Position numbers and translations under genes: made by a program | In this document: one piece after another, positions 32,832 through 43,640 of the stretch | How the letters are laid out: each line of letters opens with the position of its first letter | How positions within the stretch are numbered: position 1 is the stretch's first letter | Notes under the pieces: model-generated | What the model saw: the letters and a program-made list of their open reading frames with translations, nothing else | Databases searched by the model: none | What the model was told of the DNA's origin: nothing | Assembly: GCA_963921795.1 (NCBI GenBank) | Contig: OY997644.1 | Span: forward strand, 2,968,254-3,032,253 | From: Nannobrachium achirus | Taxonomy: Eukaryota > Chordata > Actinopteri > Myctophiformes > Myctophidae | DNA length: 64,000 bases | Direction of reading: 5' to 3'

Positions 32832-34541
32832 ATGGGGACTGATGACACCACCATTTTGCAGCCGTGTCCTGCCCAAAGGAACAGAGCTGACCTGACTCAT
32901 CTCGCTCAGGTAAGATTTGCAGATGACTGTTTGAAATGGAGATCAAGATGGTGATTCTGATAAAGGGGGCAGCAGGGGGGTAAATGGCAAAGTACAATTG
33001 CGGAGAAGTATGGGGGGCATGGTTTACATTTGTGCTACTGTAAATATATTTGGCCACCAAATCCCTGTCCCCCCCTTTTCCCCCCTCCCACTTAGATGAT
33101 TGAAAACATTCTGATGGCCAAACCTGGAGGAGAGAGGATCATTACAGAGTGTCAGAATCCCCTGTCAAAACCCAGTGTTGTGAGGCCATCGCACTGATGA
33201 ACCATACAACTGATGAAGCAATCGTCGAGGAGAAGATGAAACCCACCTTCACCCATCGCCAAGCAATGGTTCATGACCCAGTGAAGTCCTCTGAAATATT
33301 CACCACCTTTCCAAGATTTCTTGACATTGCGGGAATGGTATGTATTGCCTTAAAGTCGAACTGAAATGAAAAATGACTTTAAACAGATCACAGCCCTGGT
33401 CATAAGGTGAACCTATTAAAAATGTATGCCATGTTGTCGTCTGTATTCCATCTTGTCTGCAGATGGAGCAGAATTTCAGTCTGATGTTTGGTGATGACAT
33501 CGCTGCATCGCTGCCCCTTTTCCAAGTTCCTGGAAAAGGGGCCTACTCGCTACAGGCAGAAAGTCCTTGAACAAAGCCATGGCCTCACCCAGACAGGCGA
33601 CCTTGAAGATCTGCTTCATAAAGCTGAATCCCAACAGGACAACTGGAAAATGGTATGCTGGAATTAAATGACTAATACTAATGGAAGAGGGAATTGGTTT
33701 CGAAACCAAAATGAAGAGATTTTAGTAAAAATGTCTGGGTTTTTTTCTCTCCCTTGTATTTTCAGGATGGGACAGTGAGATGTCCTCCATCTTGCCTTAT
33801 CCACCTCATGCCACCCTCACCTCAAGGCCGCAACAAGAGACCAGGGAAGCTCTCAGCCCGACAAGCCATTGACCACCTTTTGAAGTTCATCTAGGTAAGG
33901 TTATAGTTCAATTAAAGTTTAAGATGGCTCACTGTTCTGTCCCTAATAGTCACCCTTAAAACTATACTTTTGTGAAATCATGCGATAACCATGCTCATCT
34001 GTAATCAGCGACTGCCCTGTGATAATTGTCTGCTTTCGCCCCCCACAGATCTATCCCCATCAGCCTGAGATACACCGATATGAATATGTTTATTTATTTT
34101 ACATTTAGCAGAATAAAGATAAGGCAGAATGTTGTTGGTTGCATTTTGTGGCAAGAAGTGATTCTGGTGGCTATCTCATAAAGTTGGGGCTCTAAACTGC
34201 AAACATATTAATTGTAATAACATGACTAATGAAGTTCTCTTGTCACAGACTGGGACCAGTGTCGAGGGGCATCTGGACAGCATCACGAGAGTCGTCAACC
34301 CTATCTACTGGCTGTGGGGACCCAGAGGTGTACCATACACAAATACTTCATTGTGATTGACAAACGTGCAATCCCGTGTAAGTCACCAGACTCCCTTGCC
34401 TCTTTCGACACGCTTTTTAAAAATCATTTCGTCTTCGCTACCTCGTACAACCGGGATCTGGCTAATGTCTACCACTTCTTGCAAAGTGCTGTTTACCAGA
34501 TAGATGCTGCTACCACCAAGGTCAATCCCAGGGTCAAATAA
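32832..34541 (+). pseudogene. SAMD3-like multi-exon gene remnant
   Basis: Five exon-like blocks are joined by conventional splice sites: 32832-32909 (donor CAG|GTAAGA), about 33095-33341 (MIENILMAKPGGERIITE, then in another frame CCEAIALMNHTTDEAIVEEK and FTTFPRFLDIAGM), 33464-33653 (MEQNFSLMFGDD, then shifted YRQKVLEQSHGL), 33766-33894 (WDSEM, then shifted MPPSPQGRNKRPGKLSARQA) and about 34251-34541 (TGTSVEGHLDSI, then shifted HKYFIVIDKRAIPCKS). The order and motifs are those of the large teleost family annotated as sterile alpha motif domain-containing protein 3-like, whose function is unknown to me. At least four frameshifts and a TAG at the end of exon 4 break the frame. The usual middle exons are missing. 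AATAAAG at about 34923 could be the old polyadenylation signal. Confidence 0.65.
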
Positions 34542-35249
34542 ATGAGAGCTCGGATGCTGCACTGATTATTATTGTCTCCTACCGGTTGGGTCCCCTACCA
34601 GAGACTCCCGGCTCTTGATTCTGCACTGATTTCTGATACTTTTGAGATGGTTTTGAGGGTTCTGATGCTAAACTGAGAAGATTTATTTTGAGGGCTCTGA
34701 TGCTGCACTGAATTTGAATACTGAAAAGTATATTGTTATCTGAGTGCTCTGATGATGCACTGATTTGATACTGAGATGTTTTGTTTTATTTGTAAAGTCC
34801 CTCAGGCCAATGCCAACTCACTAACAACGCACTTGAAGTTAATCCACAGACTTTGTTCAGGAAAGACACTTTGTCTTAAATGCGGTCAGCCTGGTTGTTC
34901 TAATTTCTTTGGTACTTTATCTTAATAAAGCACACAAACCTTGTGATTATCCTGTTGAAAGCCCCTCTAAAACTGAAGGTTTAGCTGGAAGTTTTGTTGA
35001 TGACTTTACATCAAACAGTGCCCCTTCTGGGTCCTTCTTAATAAGAGTCTTGTAGATAGCTGCGCTGCAACAGTCGCTGAACAGTGGCAGGTGTAGGCCG
35101 AAACGATCATTAACTCTTTGGTTATTTCAATGGAAGAGATTGTGTCTCAGGGTTTAATGTAACATTGTATCTTTTATTTTCCCCCACTGACTGAGAGAAG
35201 GTTCGAACGACATCACTGGCGTGGGGAAAACATGTTGACTGTGCTTATA
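34542..35249. other. Probable 3' untranslated and unassigned sequence
   Basis: Three imperfect repeats of GCTCTGATGCTGCACTGA (about 34550-34760) follow the SAMD3-like remnant, then AATAAAG at 34923. No further gene is seen. Confidence 0.4.
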
Positions 35250-35760
35250 TAGCTAATTTCATCTTCCCTGTCTGCAGACTATGTCTTACGGTATGGCACC
35301 GAAGCTGGATGGAAGGCGGTGTCCGTGGAAACACTGGTCGCACAACGCAGAGGCGATTCACAGGAAGGGTAAGAACAGCCTGCTCTTCCTGAGAAGACGG
35401 GATCGTTTGGCGTGTGCAACAGGATGCTACAGATGTTCTACCAATCTGGTATGGCAAGTGGAGCAGTTTTCTTTGGAATAACGTGCTGGGGAGGAACAAC
35501 TGAGCGGGTGACACCTTCAACCTCAACAGACTGGTGAGGAAGGCGGACACCGTTGTTGGGTTCTCCTTGCAGGGGTGGAGGAATTGGCCAGGGTGCAGGA
35601 AACTTAATACAATCTTTAAGAACTCCCACCCGAGATCCTCGGATACTGGAGTAAGAGACAGAGGAACAGATAGATTCATCTACCCAGGACGGAGACGTGA
35701 GAGACTGGCAGTCCTTCGTGAATGTTGTCCTCACATTATACAATGAAACACAACGGTCGT
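35250..35760 (+). pseudogene. LINE reverse transcriptase C-terminal fragment
   Basis: Plus-strand frames read GKNSLLFLRR, then one frame over SFGVCNRMLQMFYQSGMASG and FFGITCWGG, then LVRKADTVVGFSL and RRRERLAVLRECCP. This is the end of the ORF2 of Jockey-superfamily LINEs (L2/Rex-like), downstream of the catalytic core. Frames shift at least twice, and an AATGAAAC-type tail follows. The 5' part of the element is absent, as is usual for LINE insertions. Confidence 0.75.
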
Positions 35761-36354
35761 TTGGTAAGGACAACTGTAACTTATAACTGGAATAGTTATC
35801 ACTGACTGTTTGTTCCTGTCCGGTTTTGCTGGGAGTACATGTCACTTCTGCTTTTTGCACTGACCAATGGGCACTTTGCACTCTTAAGTGAACTTTTAAG
35901 CTGTGCGCATTTAATTAGTTAAGTATTATTGCATGTGTTTTTTTTTTGCATGTATTTGACTTAAGTAGCAGTGACTGTTTTGGTCACATTGATTTGATTA
36001 GGGTCACTTTCTTGTTTGGCACTGCATTCATGAGTAGTAAGGGGAGGAACTGTGACGTTTGTTTTTATTTTATTTGGAATAAAAGACCACTTTGGTCGTA
36101 GTTTGGGTTGTTGTATAACTAAAATGTATTGTTTTCTTGGCCACCTTAGAGTTACATCATGGCAAGGTAAATACACAACCCAAACCTTTTCCAAAGTAGT
36201 CTTTTAAAAGACTACTGTTAAAAGCACTTCATCTTCAGCCACCTTACAGAAAATAAAGTTTTATTGAAGGAAATTAAATAAAGTTTTATTGAAGGAAATT
36301 ATTGTATTGTTTTTATATCAAAATATCTGCATGTATACTGTATCTCATTTACAG
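35761..36354. other. Unassigned DNA with a 24-bp tandem duplication
   Basis: AAATAAAGTTTTATTGAAGG is duplicated head to tail at 36251-36300. No gene is recognised. Confidence 0.5.
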
Positions 36355-36785
36355 CTCCAAGTGAGAAAAAAAGGTTCTGGGTAATTAAATCTCAATTATT
36401 GCTCATTAATGGCTCAAAGTAAGAATCTAGGGTCACAGTTAAGAGACTTAAATGAGCCATCAGAGAGCTCTCACCTATGTCTCATTTATTGCTCCTATCA
36501 TCTCAAATAAAGCTACTCAATTAGGATACACTAATGAGTCAATAGAGAGTGCTCCCCTACATCTCGTCTCTCACTCCCTGTAATCTCAGAATAAGATACT
36601 CAAATTCTTCTCAAACATGGCTCCAAATGAGAAGCTCCTTAAAGATCCTAAAGCACCTTTAGGATCTACAAGGAGCTTCAAGGAGAGCAATATCTGATCT
36701 TCTAATGAAGCACACATGAGAAACAAAAGTGTGGCTCCCTTACGTCTCATGAGCAACTGAAAAGCTTTAAATGAGAAGCAGATTT
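36355..36785. repeat. Degenerate TCTCA/GCTCA array, second region
   Basis: Same motif vocabulary as 23580-24010, including CTCATTTATTGCTCCTATC and CTCCAAATGAGAAGCTCC, with both orientations intermixed. Confidence 0.5.
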
Positions 36786-37072
36786 TTCCTCACAATCTCC
36801 ACTGCATTGTTGTCAATTAAAATAAGCAGTCTGCCGTCACATGTATTTTTCTTAACAGATTTCTTGATTTTTAATGCTCCAAAAACATTCATATGGCTCT
36901 GTCTGCTGTTGTTTTTTACGTCCGGTGACACCTGTTCAGGAGAGGTCTGGGACACGCCTCCTCAGGAGACTTGGCTCAGAGATCTGAAGCCATTTGATTT
37001 GGCGTTATAACCCGCTGCGACCGCAAGCCCTTGCTGACCGCGACCCCAACCTTCTGCATGAATGGCATATGC

Positions 37073-37524
37073 CAGGGGTCTTCAACGTTTTCAGGCCAAG
37101 GACCCCTTAGTTCAATGAAGCAGGGACCCCCACAACCTGTTAATAGATGCCATATAGTTTCATCGTTTGACAGCACAATCATCAGTGTATTTTGGATTCA
37201 TGTCAATTTGTGTTTTCAGATATTTAACCACTGTCAATACTTCTAAAACTTGACCTTTCACTCTGTACTTAGTCTGATCTTTCCCCCCTCTACACCAAAG
37301 CTCAAAGCCGAAAATAGGCGATCTACAAGCTCTGCGAGGCGTTGTGAGCTTGTAGATCTGCTATTTTTGGCTAAAGTTCTCCCAATATGGACACTAGGGT
37401 TCAAGTGGTTAATATTAAAAAGGAGGAAAAAAAGATCATCCAAATCACACAAAGATTTGGAGGACCCCCTGTAGTAATTCTGAGGACCCCCTAGGGGTCC
37501 CGGACCCCCTGTTGAAGACCCCTG
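37073..37524 (+). mobile_element. hAT-like MITE, 452 bp, with palindromic 8-bp target duplication
   Basis: The ends are CAGGGGTCTTCAACG and, in reverse complement, CAGGGGTCTTCAACAG. GCATATGC flanks both sides (37065-37072 and 37525-37532). The subterminal sequence is rich in GGACCCC. The interior carries a truncated copy of the recurrent palindrome (GTTGTGAGCTTGTAGATC) with one arm shortened. Confidence 0.92.
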
Positions 37525-37895
37525 GCATATGCTCTAACATTTCTCAAAGTCTACACCAGGGCTTTCTAAACGTTATTTTGACTCAGTGCACAGCTGTAAA
37601 GAAAGGTTTTCATCCACGGCATCCCTGAATTACACTGTTAATTTTTTGAATCTTACAGTAGGCAATGTCACAGAGAAATACCGGTTTCCGTCAGAACGGA
37701 CTGAAATGGGCAAGGTTCCAAGGACAGAATTCATTTGCAAGTGTGACTCATGTTGCGCAACCACACTGGTTAGACTGACACAATATGTGGAATTGAGAGG
37801 GCCGTCTATGCCCGTGGCAGAGCATATGCCAGATGGGCATAGATGGGCATAAACGGGCACATGTCCGATAAGCTTGAGGATTGGTGGATTGATGA
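37525..37895. other. Unassigned DNA
   Basis: No gene recognised. ATAGATGGGCATA is locally repeated near 37838. Confidence 0.4.
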
Positions 37896-38013
37896 GCTTC
37901 ACATGACACTTTGACCGGACTATAAGTGGGCCAATTTCCTTGATTGGTCAGGTTTCACCTGTGATATAAAACGGGCGAAGCGGGCGCAAACCTATATATA
38001 GTAATAATAATAA

Positions 38014-38909
38014 CCAGTAAGACTCCCTAATTGGGAGATAAGCGACCATCAGGTCGCATACACAAACTTTAGAAGGCAATCAGCCAATCAGGAGGGAATA
38101 TGGGAAATGGGACAGATCCATGTTGATGACATGACTTTAGAGATACTGTGTACCGCTTTGCGTGATGTTAGGGCAAAATCTGTAGGAGCAGTGTCCAAAA
38201 ATGTTTTTTGCAAAAATCTGCCTGATGGTAGCGCTAGAAGAGGGTCATGTGAGAAATCAGGGGCAGAGGTTGTGATTTGCCAATCATTGTGTGATTGCGA
38301 CCGTCAGGTCGCAGTTACTATGAAAAGCTCCACCGGCTGTCAGTCTGTCACGTAACGTAACGCCACGTCACGTCACGTCACGTCACATCACATCACGCCA
38401 CGTCACGTCACGTCACGTCACACTTTTGCCCTAGTCATATCTCTGCCACTGTTGGCCCTATCCATGCCAAACTTTAAACCCATACTCCTTGTATGGCAAA
38501 TCACAACCTCCACTTCTCACATGGCCCTCTTTTAGCGCCACCATGAGGCCGATCTTTGCAAAACACATTTTTGGACACTGCTCCTACAGATTTTGTCCCA
38601 AAATCTCACAAAGTGGTACACGGTATCGCTACAGTCAGGTCATCAACATGGATCTGTCCCATTTCCCATATTCCCTCCTGGCTACGATTGCCTTCTAAAG
38701 GCCACAATCTGGGAGCAGTGTCCAAAAATGTGTTTAGCAAAAATCGGCCTCATTGTGGCGCTAGAAGGGGGCACATGAGAAATTTGACTTGGATCAGGGC
38801 AACGGTGGTGGAGATATGAGTAGGGCAAAAGTGTGACGTGTGACGTGACAGACTGACAGACAGACAGCCGGTGGAGGTTTTGATAGTAACTGCAACCTGA
38901 CGGTCGCAA
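38014..38909 (-). mobile_element. Helitron-like element, family 1, with internal rearrangement
   Basis: CCAGTAAGACTCCC preceded by A marks the 3' end on the minus strand, with the hairpin CTCCCAATTAGGGAG-type. The far end is GCAACCTGACGGTCGCAA. The interior has two oppositely oriented copies of GGGACAGATCCATGTTGATG, so an arm has been inverted or two copies have fused. Confidence 0.72.
38348..38424 (+). repeat. (CACGT)n pentanucleotide array
   Basis: About 14 units of CACGT with CACAT and CACGC variants inside the Helitron-like copy; the 20.8-kb paralogue has only about three. Confidence 0.92.
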
Positions 38910-39351
38910 CTAGAACTGCACTCTGTCGAGGTGCCAACTAGCTCCTCACGCCTCAGGCAAGCAGAGCACGCCACAAGGTGCTGTGTGCTGCTGGCCTCAT
39001 GTCCCTAATGTCTTCACCCGTTAATGAAGTCAACCACATACATACTGTACATTCCCAGAATCCCAGCTGTTTCAGGGCTATGGTCTTCAAAAAACCCAGT
39101 CGCCTTCATACATACCCAGCCCATTACAGTACGTAATAACAACACAAACAACAACCAAAATTTGCTTCACAGATAATAGAAACACAACAACAAGCTTTTT
39201 CTGGGTCAAGGTAGGATGGCCGGGGGTCCGCTCTCCATTCAGACATGCTGCCATTCAGACATTTACTTTACTTCTAATTGTCTGAGTGGCAACACTTCCA
39301 TAGAGGTTAGGGTTAGGATCACTGGTCAAAACCAACTGACCAATAGCAATC

Positions 39352-39353
<2 letters not shown>

Positions 39354-39437
<84 letters not shown>

Positions 39438-39439
39438 AT

Positions 39440-39496
<57 letters not shown>
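39354..39496 (+). repeat. (GT)n(GA)n microsatellite
   Basis: GT to 39435, then GA with an AAAG interruption. Confidence 0.97.
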
Positions 39497-39500
<4 letters not shown>

Positions 39501-39747
39501 CAAGAATCAACAATGACAGACCAGTTTTGCCTTAGCTGTTGTCCTTTACCTGTATAAAATAATACATTATAACGGTTAACTGTACAAAGATAATACATTA
39601 GAACTCTTACCTGTTTAAAATAATAGATTATAAATGCTGTTAATTGGTGGGATAGTATAGAAGGAAGCTGGCAGAGATAAATAAGTCACACCATGTGTTC
39701 TTTGGTGGCATGTGAACTTTGAAAACAGAGGAAGAAACCACAGATAG

Positions 39748-41245
39748 TTGTGGGCTCGCCTGTAAGGCGAGCACACTTTAGATATTGTCAATATTTATCT
39801 ATCAGTCAGTAGACGGGAACTTCGGTTCCTTTCTACTCCTACATACTTAGACAGAAAATGAAAATAAAAACATCAATGTGTTCAGCTTACAGTGGCGAAG
39901 TGTGCTATTATTTTTTACAGCAATCGGCCAAATGGTGGCGCTGTAGGAAGCCTTTGAAAGTGCGAACTTTGAACAGATAGAGCTCATGCTCTGTTTGAGG
40001 TACAGCCATGAAACCTGTATACACGTATGCGTCTCCTCATGCCGAACAACTTACCTTTGACCTTTAGATCCCCCAGAATTTTGAATTATATGAAAACAGT
40101 AAAAATCTATCTCCTCCTGGGATTTTTGCGTTACGCGCACAAAACCTTTTTCACATGAACTTTGGACCAATACGGTCAAACTGTCTGGTCGGATTTCTTT
40201 TAAAGTGAAATATATTTTTTTAATAATTCTATCAATATTGCGGTTTTATGCAAATTATTCTTCGGCCTCTAAATCATACATGCAAAGTTACACGTTCATG
40301 GCATTTGGCAAAGATGTAGAGGGTTAGTCAAAGTATCACTGAAACCAATTTTATTCCAATCGGCCAAAGGGGGGCGCTATACGAAGCGTTTGAAAATTCT
40401 CGTTTCGTTTGAAGACATGCAACTTGCTTACACGCGTGCTTTGACTCAAGCGGAAGACATCTGTGTCTTTATTAAGTAAGCTCCGCCCTTCGATTTTCCG
40501 CCATTTTGAGCAGTTTGTAAAACGCTTAAACCCGCTTTTATTCTGGAATTTTCGCGTCACGTCCACAAAACTTTTTTTACATGAACTTTGGACCAATATC
40601 TAAAGATCTGTCAGATCTGATTTTTTATTTTTTTTTGCTTTTTTAATAATTCAATGAATATTGCAGTTTTATACAAATTATTCTTCTGCCTCTAAATCAT
40701 ACATGTAAAGTAACATGTTCATGGCATTTGGCAAAGATGTAGAGTGTTAGTCCAAATATCACTAAAACCAATCTTACTCCAATTGACCAAAGGGGGGCGC
40801 TATATCATTTTGAGCAGTTTGTGAAATGCTTAAACCTGTTAGGATTTTTTTTAGCAATTTGCATGAAAAATTCTACACACAATCTAAGGACCTTTATCTA
40901 ATATGCCTATAAAGTGCACACACACAAAAATAATAATAATAATAATAATAAATATAGCTGCAAGCAGCGATAAAGTGGCCAAAGCCAAAAACACCTCAAA
41001 TCATGAACACAGCCTGCAATGTGTGTGAAATCTTGCAAGCACATTCCCAATAGGTCAAGGAACAGATACCACCCTTCTTACATTGGCCTGTTATACCAGG
41101 CCAGCGGGTCAACTTTGGCACAACACATTTTTGGAACAAAATGGACCAATCTTTGACGTCAGTAACGTCAAAGAGAGCACTGCCTGCGATCTTGACATTT
41201 TGTACTTTTATAGCCATCGTTTTCTGGCTTGAAGCGAGCCCACAA
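39748..41245. mobile_element. 1.5-kb non-autonomous element with internal repeats
   Basis: TTGTGGGCTCGC at 39748 is matched in inverse orientation by GCGAGCCCACAA ending at 41245, and a GCTCGCC...GGCGAGC hairpin sits just inside the left end. The interior contains two tandem copies of a roughly 430-bp unit (from about 39921 and 40357) plus a partial third, sharing GCATTTGGCAAAGATGTAGAG and TGAACTTTGGACCAATA. An (AAT)n precedes TATAGCTGCAAGCAGCGAT, a motif widespread in fish repeats. No protein is seen and the superfamily is undetermined. Confidence 0.6.
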
Positions 41246-41283
41246 TTGTTTCGAAGGAACAATATTTTCTAGTATTTTTTGGT

Positions 41284-41412
41284 TTTTGTCACATTCCTAA
41301 ATTTACCCCCATTAATTCCGGATTGGGACCCGTTTCTAAACGGGTCCCCATCCGGAACGAATGGGGGTAAATTTATTGTTATCACATTTTTATCTTAGGA
41401 ATGCGACAAATA
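41284..41412. repeat. Fold-back hairpin with 38-bp arms
   Basis: TAAATTTACCCCCATTAATT begins the left arm (41298-41335) and AATGGGGGTAAATTTA ends the right arm (to 41375), with only about 2-3 bases of loop. An outer pair TTGTCACATTCCTAA / TTAGGAATGCGACAA extends the structure. Confidence 0.85.
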
Positions 41413-41430
41413 ACTAAAAATATTATTGAA

Positions 41431-42596
41431 CTCTAGTCTCCATGGCGTGACTAATCAATAGAAAAAAAGTCATTTTGGGGGTGAACTACTCCTTTAATCT
41501 GCAGTTATGGCTGCACAGCTCTGAGCCAGGCTAAAGGTTGCAGAAGAGAGAGACACTGGAGCAGCTCAGACGGTTTTAACCTTTTATTCAGGTGCCAGTA
41601 TACAGGAGTGACTAACGTTTCGATGCTAGTGCATCTTCATCAGTGTCATGAGGCTAAAGGCTAAAGGTTCTTTCCCACTGGGCGCGATAAAGATAACGAT
41701 AACGATATGTCGGCGTTCACATCAATTATTATGGCTTTATCGTCATGGGTGCTGCCATCCACTTCAATTGAAAACGATTTTTTTATCATGCTCAATCATC
41801 CTCGAGTTAAGGTAAAGTAGTTGAACCCGGCCTAGTAGTCATCCAATGTTCAACAGAATATCACTTAAAGACATACAGGTAGATTATACTCTTTGTGTGT
41901 GCCTGTGTGGGTGTAATATAAAAATATAATTTTAACACTTTCTGTACACTTTTTGGAAAAAATCTTCCTCTAAGTATAATCATAATACCTGATGATTAAG
42001 TATGCCACCATTCGTTCCTAGATAGTGAGTGGCAGTCGAGTGGTATTGGGACATTGGCATGATGGGAACATTAATAGAGATAGTGTTAAAGGATGGATGA
42101 GGCTGGATAATGATGTGCCCATCAGACGACACTCACAGCTGGGCAACAATTCAAGCCATTTGAAGACATTACAAAAGACCACCTGCAGACTGCACGGTTG
42201 AAACTGTAATTCTATAGGACTATATGAAGAATGATTTATTGCTTTCTTTTTTTCCTCTCTCGTCCTTTCCTAACTTTCACAGGGGGACTAGACAAAGATC
42301 ACATTCCGCATGCATGCCTCTCTTTAATGCCTGTTGGCTGGCCAGGACTTCAGAGACTAATTGAGCATTTTGGGGGGGTGTGGAAAAGCTCAAGATCAAT
42401 AATGAACTGATTGACATGAGTCCTTGAATGTCTGATCTGTTTGTTATACAGTAGACTGCAAGAGTTGGCCTCACTATATTGCCAGAGACATGGGGAATTA
42501 GTGAAATGAGGGTAAATCCTCTGGAAGTCAGCATAGAAGTCTGTAAACTTTGATTAATGCTAGAGATGCATTGTTGTCAGACTAGATTAGATTAAA
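41431..42596. other. Unassigned DNA
   Basis: No gene recognised. TAACGTTTCGATGCTAGTGC near 41610 resembles a motif common in fish repeats, and 41660-41790 resembles a decayed DNA transposon end. Confidence 0.4.
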
Positions 42597-43640
42597 CTAG
42601 TAAGACACCCGAGGGTGGAATGCAACCTCCGGGTGACATGCAACCTCGCCCTAAAGGGTGAGGTCGCGCCAATTCTTGACAATCTGGCCAACCACAGCGT
42701 TTCTCTGACGATTCTAGTTGTTGTCATTCTGGGGGGAGTTTGTTCATGTTTTTGTGAGGGTACCAACCCTAGGAGACACGGGGAGAACACGCAAACTCCA
42801 CACAGAAAGGCCCTATCGCTCACACCCTAGGTTGGGTTGGCGATAGGGCCTTTCTGTGTGGAGTTTGCCGAAAACATGGAGATGTGGTACAGAAGGACTC
42901 ATATATGGGCATAAAAAGTATGTCATGTGACATCACTTCCTGTACAGACAGTCAGACAGACAGCCATTGACTCCGACCTAACAATGGCTACTGTCTATGA
43001 CGGTAGTCCCATATGACATGATGTACTAGACTATCTCCATATATAGTGTTATCCACATCTCCATGTTTAGGCCAAACAGATTTGCTCCATTTCTCCATGT
43101 ATAGGTCCACCTGAGTTACATCACTGTGACTCAGTCCATTGAGTTGGCCTAACAATGGCTACTGTCTATGACGGTAGTCCCATATGACATGATGGAATGG
43201 ACTTTCTCCATATATAGTGTTCTCCACATCTCCATGTTTAGGCCAAACAGATTCGCTCCATTTCTCCATGTATAGGTCCAAATGCCCAACGTTGAGCTTG
43301 ACAACGAAACGTTTTTAACACAGACGCCCCCATATTTACATATATATATAAAAAGTATGTCATGTGACATCACTTCCTGTGACAGTCAGACAGACAGCCA
43401 TTGACTCCGGCCTAACAATGGCTACTTTCTATGACGGTAGTCCCATATGACATGATGGACTGGACTATCTCCATATATAGTGTTATCCACATTTCGTGTA
43501 GCCGCCCTGTACAGGAAGTGATGTCACAACTTGCTGACATCACCCTGACATCACAGAGGATACGGAAGGACAGTCACGAGGATACGGAAGGTCACTCAAG
43601 CGACATGGTTCTTCAGAGTATATGCGACCTTCGGTCGCAA
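42597..43640 (-). mobile_element. Non-autonomous Helitron-like element, family 2, copy 2
   Basis: Same ends as 28932-29788: CTAGTAAGACACCC preceded by A, hairpin CACCCGAGGGTG, and GCGACCTTCGGTCGCAA at the far end followed by T. It contains four or more copies, in both orientations, of the GACGGTAGTCCCATATGACA unit and two opposed SINE-derived segments (about 42770-42870) that form a hairpin. Confidence 0.72.

Larger units (their letters stand above)
37896..39740 (+). repeat. Duplicated block A, copy 2
   Basis: Colinear with 20375-22223 over its whole length, including the embedded Helitron-like element and the GT/GA compound microsatellite. It differs by indels, an expanded CACGT array and a rearranged segment near 38690-38790. 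Confidence 0.85.
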
